From Rikenellaceae bacterium (GTDB lineage: Bacteria > Bacteroidota > Bacteroidia > Bacteroidales > Rikenellaceae): DNA of 6,160 nucleotides. Positions 1-5,433 of the stretch are shown here, in pieces. Both the position numbers and the translations under genes were made by a program. The number at the start of each line of letters is the position of its first letter. The first letter of the stretch is position 1. The notes under the pieces were generated by a model. The model was not told the DNA's origin. It did no database searches and saw only the letters and a list, made by a program, of their open reading frames with translations. Location: assembly GCA_021203585.1 (NCBI GenBank), contig JAJQAW010000270.1, forward strand, positions 1 to 6,160, in the 5' to 3' direction.

Positions 1-1733
1 ATCCCGAATGCTGGAGTATCGACCATCCCTTTCTCTACACGCTACGAACGACTCTTTTACAATCGGACCGCGTGATCGATCGCAGTGAAATCAAAACCGG
101 CTTCCGCACCCTGACCTTCGACCCGGATCGAGGGTTCGCCCTCAACGGAGAATGGATAAAAATGAAAGGTGTTTGTTTGCACCACGACGCGGGAGTGTTG
201 GGTGCGGCCGTACCGAAGGAAGTTTGGAGACGCCGACTTTCGACCCTCAAGGAGATCGGTTGTAACGCTATCCGAACCAGCCATAATCCGCAGTCGCCCG
301 ATCTGTACGATCTTGCGGATGAACTGGGAATACTGGTACTGAACGAAGCGTTCGACGAATGGGAATTCCCCAAACGCAAATGGCTGGAAGGATGGAATGT
401 CGGCAAACCCGGTTACGAAGGTTCGTACGATTTCTTCGAAGCCTGGGCCGAACGTGATCTGGCCGACATGGTTCGCCGCGACCGCAATCATCCTTCCATC
501 TTTGCCTGGAGCATCGGCAATGAAGTGGATTATCCGAACGATCCCTATTCTCACCCCTCCTTGGGCGGCGAAAAAGCGACCGGATTTACCCAGGCTACAT
601 ACGGCGGCTATAAACCGGATGCTCCGGATGCCAATCGCCTGGGGGACATTTCCAAACGTTTGGTTGCCGTGGTCAAACGGTACGACCGTTCTCGGCCGGT
701 TACGGCGGGATTGGCTGGCGTAGCCATGTCCAATGAAACGGAATACCCTCGTTCGCTGGATATTACCGGTTATAATTACACCGAAAGCCGCTATGTGTCC
801 GATCATGAACGATATCCGGAACGGGTAATTTACGGAAGTGAAAACCGACATGAAAAATCGGCCTGGGATGCAGTGACCCAAAACGATCATATTTTCGGCC
901 AATTTCTGTGGACCGGGATCGATTACCTGGGAGAGTCGGGCCGTTGGCCTTCCCGCGGATTCTATTCCGGACTACTCGATCTGGGTGGGTTGATCAAACC
1001 GCGCGGTTATTTCCGGCAATCACTGTGGAGCGAAAAGCCAATGGCTTATTTGGGAACTTACCCCGCTCCCGGACACGGAGCTCGGACACGGATGCAAGAT
1101 GTATGGTCTCAACAGAATACGGAAAAGGCCGGGAACAGGCATGAAGAAAAAACCCCTTCCATGGATGCTTGGCCGATCTGGAATTATCCTCCGGGACAAT
1201 TCATCCGGGTAGTCTGCTATACCAATACCGAACAGGTCGCCCTCCTGTTGAATGGTCGTATGGTAGGGGAAACCAAGCCCTATGACCGGACTTCCGGAAT
1301 TATTTATTGGGATATACCCTATGAACCGGGTACATTGGAAGTCATCGGTTCGGATTCCAACGGACTGGAAATTGTACGTCACCACCTGCAATCCTCCGAC
1401 CGCCCCTTTGCCATCCGAATCGAACAGGGAGAAACCGAAATCAGCAAAGACCGCGGACTGGCACAAGTTCTGGTACAGGTGGTGGACCGGAATGGAATTC
1501 CGGTCCTGCTGAGTGACGATGAATTGACCTGCCAAATCGCGGGTCCGGCCCGGTTGTTGGGTCTTGAAGCGAGCAACAATACCGACATGAGCGATTACAC
1601 CGACAATCGGCACCGGGTATTTCACGGCCGCCTGCTGGCTTATATCGAGGCTACCGGGGAACCGGGCGAAGTACACCTCCGCTTTAGCGCTCCCTGGCTC
1701 CAATCCGCCGAACATACGATCCTTGTCAAATAA
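1..1733 (+). CDS. Glycoside hydrolase family 2 protein (beta-galactosidase-like), 5' end missing
   Basis: The frame is open from the left edge (first full codon at 3-5) to TAA at 1731-1733, giving 576 visible residues; the GTG at 72 is only an internal codon, because the upstream residues already match the family (DHPFLYTL). Visible parts are the tail of the beta-sandwich domain (about 1-25), the TIM barrel (about 30-345), a DUF4982-like domain (about 400-470) and a C-terminal Ig-like domain. GH2 landmarks are NAIRTSHNP (88-96), the acid/base Glu174 in SIGNEV and the likely nucleophile Glu280 in YGSEN. The enzyme family hydrolyses beta-galactosides or related beta-glycosides with retention of configuration; the exact substrate cannot be read here. 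Family members are usually near 800 residues, so the sugar-binding N-terminus and any signal peptide lie outside the window. A strong terminator follows the stop. The GH2 call is secure; beta-galactosidase rather than beta-glucuronidase or mannosidase is inferred from overall resemblance. Confidence 0.93.
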   Translation, partial: PECWSIDHPFLYTLRTTLLQSDRVIDRSEIKTGFRTLTFDPDRGFALNGEWIKMKGVCLHHDAGVLGAAVPKEVWRRRLSTLKEIGCNAIRTSHNPQSPDLYDLADELGILVLNEAFDEWEFPKRKWLEGWNVGKPGYEGSYDFFEAWAERDLADMVRRDRNHPSIFAWSIGNEVDYPNDPYSHPSLGGEKATGFTQATYGGYKPDAPDANRLGDISKRLVAVVKRYDRSRPVTAGLAGVAMSNETEYPRSLDITGYNYTESRYVSDHERYPERVIYGSENRHEKSAWDAVTQNDHIFGQFLWTGIDYLGESGRWPSRGFYSGLLDLGGLIKPRGYFRQSLWSEKPMAYLGTYPAPGHGARTRMQDVWSQQNTEKAGNRHEEKTPSMDAWPIWNYPPGQFIRVVCYTNTEQVALLLNGRMVGETKPYDRTSGIIYWDIPYEPGTLEVIGSDSNGLEIVRHHLQSSDRPFAIRIEQGETEISKDRGLAQVLVQVVDRNGIPVLLSDDELTCQIAGPARLLGLEASNNTDMSDYTDNRHRVFHGRLLAYIEATGEPGEVHLRFSAPWLQSAEHTILVK

Positions 1734-1762
1734 GATTCCCCGTAGAAGGAACCGAATCGCTG

Positions 1763-1770
1763 TATTTTTG
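1763..1770 (+). promoter_or_regulatory. Possible Bacteroidota -7 promoter box TATTTTTG
   Basis: TATTTTTG fits the TAnnTTTG -7 consensus of Bacteroidota primary promoters and is followed by C, as is common. No good TTG -33 element is seen about 20 bases upstream, so the match may be chance. If used, transcription would start near 1777 and run into the terminator at 1854-1898, making an RNA of about 130 nt. Confidence 0.25.
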
Positions 1771-1853
1771 CAGACTGCTGCCGGATGTCCATGCAAGAAG
1801 CCCACAGGTAAGAGTCTTCCGGGATTTTACGTAAACGATACCGGAAATTCCAG

Positions 1854-1905
1854 CCCCGGGAACCGGGATTAGGCTTTCCCTAATCCCGGTTCCCGGGGGA
1901 ATTTT
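1854..1905 (+). terminator. Strong rho-independent terminator after the GH2 gene
   Basis: The arms 1854-1873 and 1879-1898 are perfect 20-bp reverse complements (CCCCGGGAACC... / ...GGTTCCCGGGG) around a 5-nt loop CTTTC. On the + strand the stem is followed by GAATTTTAT, a short U-rich tract. It lies 120 bp after the GH2 stop, so it most likely ends that transcript. On the minus strand the bases after the stem are less T-rich (CTGGAATTTCC), so termination in that direction is possible but weaker. Confidence 0.85.
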
Positions 1906-2032
1906 ATATGTACAAAACTAGTATCAGCAGCTTGCCGCTTTCGGTCTTCCGGATTTCGAGTAATTGACGGTTCGATCGATTCCTGTTACCGGTACTCAGG
2001 GTAACCACTTCCACGTAGTCCGCTTGGGACAT
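1904..2032 (-). CDS. Doubtful small ORF, 42 residues, unrecognised
   Basis: ATG at 2032-2030 to TAA at 1906-1904, starting MSQADYVEVVTLSTGN and ending GKLLILVLYI. The composition is protein-like (alternating hydrophobic strands, a charged middle, a hydrophobic tail) and the stop lies just before the 20-bp hairpin, which would serve as its terminator. Against it: no Shine-Dalgarno sequence, an in-frame stop three codons further upstream (2042-2044), no recognisable family, and a nearby unrelated frame that is just as plausible. It may be a remnant or chance. I assign no function. Confidence 0.2.
   Translation of the reverse strand: MSQADYVEVVTLSTGNRNRSNRQLLEIRKTESGKLLILVLYI
1985..2005. repeat. 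Inverted repeat GTTACC-N9-GGTAAC
   Basis: Perfect 6-bp arms at 1985-1990 and 2000-2005 with a 9-nt spacer. It could be a small RNA hairpin or a dimeric protein-binding site. It lies inside the doubtful minus-strand ORF, so it may have no function of its own. Confidence 0.35.
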
Positions 2033-2054
2033 TTCAGAATTTCAATACAGCGCC

Positions 2055-2080
2055 GAGGAATACTGATGAGCGGATTCCTC
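2055..2080. repeat. Inverted repeat GAGGAAT-N12-ATTCCTC
   Basis: Perfect 7-bp arms at 2055-2061 and 2074-2080. A competing pairing, CGGA 2071-2074 with TCCG 2079-2082, also exists. The loop contains CTGATGAG, which recalls a hammerhead ribozyme core, but the rest of that motif is absent. Confidence 0.4.
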
Positions 2081-2144
2081 CGTTCATGAGTACAATTGAA
2101 AAAACTGAGTTAGACCTAATTCTTTCCTGGCTCTCTTTGCGCTA

Positions 2145-2152
2145 TAATTTTG
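2145..2152 (+). promoter_or_regulatory. Possible Bacteroidota -7 promoter box TAATTTTG
   Basis: TAATTTTG matches TAnnTTTG and sits in the stretch GCTATAATTTTGCC. The -33 region around 2119-2127 is only T-rich (TTCTTTCC), without a clean TTTG. If active, transcription would begin near 2159 and stop at the hairpin 2276-2301, giving an RNA of about 145 nt that is convergent with clpX. Confidence 0.3.
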
Positions 2153-2162
2153 CCAGGCCGCC

Positions 2163-2199
2163 AAATCCGGTCGTTGGATTTACGAAGAATCTTCCTTCG
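2163..2199. repeat. Two adjacent small inverted repeats
   Basis: AAATCC 2163-2168 pairs with GGATTT 2176-2181 (7-nt loop), and CGAAG 2183-2187 pairs with CTTCG 2195-2199 (7-nt loop). They sit one base apart, directly downstream of the possible promoter box at 2145, which would fit a folded short RNA. Each stem is short enough to arise by chance. Confidence 0.35.
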
Positions 2200-2275
2200 A
2201 TGTATTGAACCATAAATTATGCTCGTTAGCTTCAGCCAAAGCCTGACTTGTACTTTAGAGGAACAGCATCGGTAT

Positions 2276-2301
2276 AAAAAGGTGTTGAAGGGCACCTTTT
2301 T
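2276..2301. terminator. Rho-independent terminator, likely for clpX, symmetric
   Basis: AAAAAGGTG (2276-2284) and CACCTTTTT (2293-2301) form a perfect 9-bp stem with an 8-nt loop. The stem has an A5 run on one side and a T5 run on the other, so it can act in both directions. On the minus strand it begins 21 bases after the clpX stop and is the natural end of the clpP-clpX transcript. Confidence 0.75.
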
Positions 2302-2322
2302 GAAATTTTACGAAAGAAACTC

Positions 2323-3582
2323 TCAGGAGGCAGTAGCCCGGAGCGAATATAATTTGGTTTTTTCCATCTTCATTCTGGCATATTCCAGCGTTATCTGAAA
2401 CTTATTGGTTTTTTGGGACGGTAACTCAAACATGGCATCCATCATAATCGCTTCGCAAATGGAACGCAGTCCGCGCGCACCTAATTTGTATTCCACCGCT
2501 TTATCGACGATGTAGTCCAGAACTTCCGCATCGAAAGCCAAATCGATTCCGTCGATTTCGAACATCCGGTAGTATTGTTTGATAATGGAATTCTTCGGTT
2601 CGGTCAAAATCGCCCGTAACGCTTCCCGGCTAAGGGGTTCCAGATAGGTCAGCACGGGTAAACGGCCGATTAGTTCCGGAATGAGTCCGAACGATTTCAA
2701 ATCTTGCGGCATCATATACTGCAATAGATTTTTGCGGTCGATATTTCCGTTTTTTTGCGATTGACCATAGCCCACCACCCGGGTATTAAGCCGCTGGCTG
2801 ATTTTCTTTTCGATTCCGTCGAAGGCACCTCCGCATATAAAGAGGATGTTTTTGGTGTCGACCTGGATAAATTTCTGTTCCGGATGTTTACGGCCTCCCT
2901 GCGGCGGGACATTGACTACCGCTCCTTCCAGTATTTTGAGCAGTGCCTGCTGAACGCCTTCCCCCGACACGTCGCGGGTAATGGAGGGATTATCTGTTTT
3001 CCGGGCTATTTTATCGATCTCATCAATAAATACAATTCCTCGTTCGGCTTGTGTGACATCGTAATCGGCTACCTGTAATAACCGGGACAGAATTCCTTCC
3101 ACATCCTCCCCGACATATCCGGCTTCAGTCAGTACGGTCGCATCGACAATGGTAAAGGGAACTTTTAATAATTTGGCGATCGTACGGGCCAGCAGAGTTT
3201 TACCGGTACCGGTTTCCCCGACCATAATAATATTCGATTTATCGATTTCGATCTCTCCGTTCTCTCGCTCGCCGTGCATCAACCGCTTATAATGATTGTA
3301 CACCGCTACGGACATATACCGCTTGACATCATCCTGTCCGATGACGTATTCATCCAGGAAAGCTTTGATTTCAGCTGGTTTCAACAGTTCGTCCTGCCGA
3401 ATCGGTGTGATCGGTTTACTTTTGGTTTGCGGGGCCGCATCATTCATAATCAAATATCCCTGTTCGATGCAATTGTTGCAGATGGTGGTATGATCCAAGC
3501 CCTGGAACATCATCAGCACTTCATCGGCCAAAGCTCCGCAAAAGGAGCAGGCCTCTCTGGGTCCGGTAGTATTTTTTGCCAT
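2323..3582 (-). CDS. clpX: ATP-dependent Clp protease ATP-binding subunit ClpX
   Basis: The gene encodes the AAA+ unfoldase that recognises tagged or native substrates, unfolds them and threads them into ClpP in the cytoplasm. With the ATG at 3582 (MAKNTTG) it has 419 residues, the normal length; the frame runs on to a GTG at 3609, but those nine extra residues match nothing I know in the family. Visible are the N-terminal zinc-binding domain with Cys12, Cys15, Cys35 and Cys38, Walker A GETGTGKT (122-129), the pore loop GYVGED (155-160), Walker B FIDE (185-188), the RKH loop (231-233), the arginine finger region [10 protein letters not shown] (301-310) and sensor 2 GARGLRSI (368-375). The ClpP-docking tripeptide, IGF in E. 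coli, appears here as VGY (270-272), as I recall for Bacteroidota relatives. It follows clpP by 60 nt and ends in front of a symmetric terminator. No defect is visible. Confidence 0.98.
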   Translation of the reverse strand: MAKNTTGPREACSFCGALADEVLMMFQGLDHTTICNNCIEQGYLIMNDAAPQTKSKPITPIRQDELLKPAEIKAFLDEYVIGQDDVKRYMSVAVYNHYKRLMHGERENGEIEIDKSNIIMVGETGTGKTLLARTIAKLLKVPFTIVDATVLTEAGYVGEDVEGILSRLLQVADYDVTQAERGIVFIDEIDKIARKTDNPSITRDVSGEGVQQALLKILEGAVVNVPPQGGRKHPEQKFIQVDTKNILFICGGAFDGIEKKISQRLNTRVVGYGQSQKNGNIDRKNLLQYMMPQDLKSFGLIPELIGRLPVLTYLEPLSREALRAILTEPKNSIIKQYYRMFEIDGIDLAFDAEVLDYIVDKAVEYKLGARGLRSICEAIMMDAMFELPSQKTNKFQITLEYARMKMEKTKLYSLRATAS

Positions 3583-3612
3583 AGGGTCTTTTATGAATTT
3601 AAGGGGCACAGA

Positions 3613-3628
3613 ACGGCCCTCAGGCCGT
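3613..3628 (-). promoter_or_regulatory. Small hairpin in the clpP-clpX spacer
   Basis: ACGGCC (3613-3618) and GGCCGT (3623-3628) form a perfect 6-bp, GC-rich stem with a 4-nt loop, midway in the 60-nt gap between the clpP stop and the clpX start. No T-tract follows it on the minus strand, so it is not a clear terminator. It could stabilise the clpP message, mark a processing site or lower read-through into clpX. Confidence 0.45.
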
Positions 3629-3642
3629 CCTTCCCCGTTTCT

Positions 3643-4323
3643 TTATTTCTTTTTCGGCCGCTTGGAAAGAACCTCGTCGATCAACCCGTAATCGCGGGCC
3701 TCGGGTGAGGTCATCCAGTAATCCCGATCGGCATCCTTCTCGATTTTCTTAACCGTTTGCCCGGTATGCAGGGATAAAATTTCGTACAACTCTTTCTTAG
3801 TGCGCAGAATTTGCCGGGCCGTGATTTCGATATCCGAGGCCTGGCCTTCCGCTCCTCCCAACGGTTGATGAATCATGATGCGGGAGTGCGGCAATGCCGA
3901 ACGTTTTCCTTTCTCTCCGGCAGTCAGCAGAATAGCCCCCATCGAAGCCGCCATCCCGGTACAGATAGTAGCCACATCCGAACTGATCAAGTGCATCGTA
4001 TCGTATATTCCGAGTCCCGCGCTCACGGATCCGCCGGGCGAGTTGATGTAAATCTGAATATCCCGGTCCGGATCGGTCGATTCGAGGAACAGTAACTGCG
4101 CCTGAATAATATTTGCCGCATCATCGTAGATCGGAACCCCCAGAAATATGATGCGGTCCATCATTAAGCGAGAAAACACATCCATCTGGGCCACGTTTAA
4201 CTGGCGTTCTTCAATAATGGTCGGAGAAATATATTCGTTGGTTATAGCTTTAAAGTCGTGTAATTTCAGACTACTGATACCCATGTGTCCACGGGCATAT
4301 TTTTCAAATTCGTTTTTTCCCAT
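3643..4323 (-). CDS. clpP: ATP-dependent Clp protease proteolytic subunit ClpP
   Basis: The gene encodes the self-assembling serine peptidase (family S14) that forms the tetradecameric chamber of ClpXP in the cytoplasm. The 226 residues show the catalytic triad Ser127 (in GMAASMG), His152 (in MIHQPLGG) and Asp201 (in DRDYWM), with spacings equal to the E. coli S97/H122/D171 triad. The glycine-rich [11 protein letters not shown] segment (93-103) and the [14 protein letters not shown] helix-strand are family hallmarks. It is about 20-30 residues longer at the N-terminus than the E. coli mature protein; the [15 protein letters not shown] extension resembles other Bacteroidota ClpPs, which supports the ATG at 4323. 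The leader before the ATG is purine-rich (AAAGAAAAGAAA) rather than a classic Shine-Dalgarno. It is the first gene of the clpP-clpX unit. In many relatives trigger factor (tig) lies directly upstream; here a non-coding gap and an unrelated gene lie there instead. Confidence 0.98.
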   Translation of the reverse strand: MGKNEFEKYARGHMGISSLKLHDFKAITNEYISPTIIEERQLNVAQMDVFSRLMMDRIIFLGVPIYDDAANIIQAQLLFLESTDPDRDIQIYINSPGGSVSAGLGIYDTMHLISSDVATICTGMAASMGAILLTAGEKGKRSALPHSRIMIHQPLGGAEGQASDIEITARQILRTKKELYEILSLHTGQTVKKIEKDADRDYWMTSPEARDYGLIDEVLSKRPKKK

Positions 4324-4369
4324 TTTCTTTTCTTTGTCGGTTTGGCGCCGGTGCGAACCATTGCCGATT

Positions 4370-4377
4370 CAAACATA
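4370..4377 (-). promoter_or_regulatory. Probable clpP promoter, -7 box TATGTTTG
   Basis: On the minus strand TATGTTTG matches the Bacteroidota TAnnTTTG box and lies 46 bases upstream of the clpP ATG, in an AT-rich stretch with no gene. The -33 region near 4397-4402 is T-rich but lacks a perfect TTTG. Transcription would start near 4363 and leave a leader of about 40 nt. The position makes this the best promoter candidate in the window. Confidence 0.5.
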
Positions 4378-4427
4378 ATTAAAATTTTTGCTATTCAGAA
4401 ATATAAAACGAAAAACTAGCACCCTAT

Positions 4428-4451
4428 AGTATATAATCTTGATTATTTACT
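4428..4451. repeat. AT-rich inverted repeat between the ABC gene and clpP
   Basis: AGTATATAATC (4428-4438) and GATTATTTACT (4441-4451) are reverse complements with one mismatch, separated by two bases. Its left end lies about 50 bp upstream of the clpP -7 box, and it begins 8 bases after the ATPase stop. On the minus strand a TTTTT run follows about 10 bases later, so it may be a weak terminator for the ABC unit; alternatively it may be an operator site for clpP. Confidence 0.4.
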
Positions 4452-4459
4452 CTTCCAGC

Positions 4460-5110
4460 TTACACATAGCCCAGTCGTGCCAAATCCCCGTCGTTTTTCA
4501 TCAGATAGGAACTTTTATTGGCCAGTAGGTAAATTCGGTCGCTCATTTCGAGGATTTGCCGGTACATGTGATCGGTTACAAGAATTCCTTTATTGCGTTT
4601 TTCCGTCAGCATCAATTCTTTAATCCGTTGGATATGGAGCGGCATAATCTGTGAAAAAGGTTCGTCCATTAAAGCGAACCACACGGGTGCGGCCACAACC
4701 AGGTAGATCTCCATGATCCGGCGCGCCCCTGCGGATAGTGTTCCGGTTTTTTGCCGGTAGCAACGCTCCATTTCCGGAAACCATTCCGTGAACCTTTCGA
4801 AATCCATTGCATTTTCCCGGAAGGCCGTTTTTACGGTGATCCAGGGCGGGATATACCCCGACTGCGGAAGGTACCTCATCAAACCGGGTCGGCGGAATGC
4901 GTGCGTGGTGTAAACCTCGTGAATTTTAAGGGTCCGGTATCGGCATTTGAGCGAACCGTAAATAATATTCATTAGACAGGTTTTACCCGATCCGTTTCTT
5001 CCCAATAAACCGACGATCTCCCCGGTTTCGACCCCCACATAAACGCCCTGTAAAAAATCGCGCTAACTGAAACTTAGCTCCACACTGTCAATGGCCAAAG
5101 TATGATTCAT
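4460..5110 (-). pseudogene. ABC transporter ATP-binding protein, interrupted by TAG at codon 16
   Basis: Read from the ATG at 5110, the frame gives MNHTLAIDSVELSFS, then TAG (5063-5065), then RDFLQGVYVGVETGEIVGLLGRN in the same frame to TAA at 4460. The residues on both sides of the stop fit an ABC ATPase start, where SFG-x-R is usual, so a GAG/CAG-type codon has become TAG. Counting from that ATG, Walker A is GRNGSGKT (37-44), the Q-loop Gln is 83, the signature is LSAGA (125-129, usually LSGGQ/E), Walker B is ALMDEP with Asp149/Glu150, and the H-loop His is 181. The rest (216 residues in all) is intact, so the lesion may be recent. A restart at the GTG at 5038 could give a 192-residue protein, but it would lack the first strands and the adenine-stacking region. 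The ATG overlaps the stop of the upstream membrane gene (ATGA). Transported substrate unknown. A sequencing error at the TAG cannot be excluded. Confidence 0.8.
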
Positions 5111-5429
5111 AGAAAGAGCCAACGGCTAATAAAGAAAATCAAAAGAAACAACAAAAGATCAATCCCATACCCCACCGTCCATATCAGTGCGCAAGAGATT
5201 CCCAGATTTCGATAATAATACAGTTCTTGCGGATAGAGGGTCTTCTTCCACCACAGGGAAATAAAAATCAAGAGCTCCTTGATGAGTAAAATTACCGGCA
5301 TCCTCCGGAAAATCGATTGGTTCGGATCAGAAAATAGACACCGATCAAGGAAACGAAGAGATTCAATGGAGCCATGGACCGATAATAATTCTCACAGCAC
5401 TTTAATTTCCGAACGGTTTCCCTGACCAT
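5107..5429 (-). pseudogene. Small membrane protein, probable ABC partner, frameshifted
   Basis: From the ATG at 5429 the frame reads MVRETVRKLKCCENYYRSMA, continues into a hydrophobic stretch (LNLFVSLIGVYFLI) and RTNRFSGG, then stops at TAA near 5293. The neighbouring frame takes over at about 5301 with PVILLIKELLIFISLWWKK and runs to TGA at 5107. Joined, they make a protein of about 107 residues with three likely membrane helices and a YYYRNLG-x-S motif between the last two. The total of 323 nt is one short of a whole number of codons, which fits a single-base deletion. The ATG at 5301 has GGAGG directly against it with no spacer, so an independent gene starting there is unlikely. The first ATG has AAAAAGGG eight bases upstream, lies 4 nt after the TPR gene stop, and the gene ends in an ATGA overlap with the ATPase. 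Role inferred from context only: membrane partner of the ATPase. Confidence 0.65.
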
Positions 5430-5433
5430 GCGA

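Larger units (their letters stand above)
1734..2322. other. 589-bp intergenic region between convergent GH2 and clpX
   Basis: No gene of normal size is supported here on either strand. The region holds a strong terminator after GH2 (1854-1898), a second hairpin terminator before the clpX 3' end (2276-2301), four other inverted repeats, two TAnnTTTG boxes on the + strand and one 42-codon minus-strand ORF. On the minus strand between about 2034 and 2200 there are short open stretches in different frames broken by stops. This could be a decayed gene, one or two small RNAs, or plain spacer; the sequence alone does not decide. Confidence 0.6.

Noticed and set aside
57..902. Long minus-strand ORF (281 codons) opposite the GH2 gene
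   Set aside because: It lies wholly antisense to clear GH2 catalytic-domain coding sequence and its translation shows no recognisable domain; codon bias of the real gene explains it.
1020..1805. Second long minus-strand ORF (261 codons) opposite the GH2 C-terminus
   Set aside because: It is antisense to the conserved DUF4982-like and C-terminal domains, has no recognisable fold and crosses the GH2 stop only briefly.
2063..2070. CTGATGAG, a hammerhead ribozyme core-like string
   Set aside because: The GAAA that must follow stem II is missing (the sequence after the CGGA/TCCG stem is TTCATGAG) and no matching cleavage-site helix is seen.
2219..2393. Plus-strand ORF from ATG 2219 running into the clpX 3' end
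   Set aside because: It reads through the 2276-2301 terminator and overlaps clpX antisense, with no ribosome binding site and no recognisable protein.
3583..3609. Upstream GTG start for clpX
   Set aside because: The nine added residues are not family-like, and the ATG at 3582 gives the usual ClpX length with the zinc-binding domain close to the N-terminus.
5063..5065. Amber codon recoded as an amino acid
   Set aside because: All visible genes end in TAA or TGA, but one in-frame TAG beside a frameshifted neighbour is better explained by mutation; clpP, clpX, GH2 and the TPR gene contain no in-frame TAG.
5293..5310. Programmed -1 frameshift in the membrane gene
   Set aside because: No X XXY YYZ heptamer lies in the correct phase before the junction and no clear downstream pseudoknot is visible; a one-base deletion is simpler.
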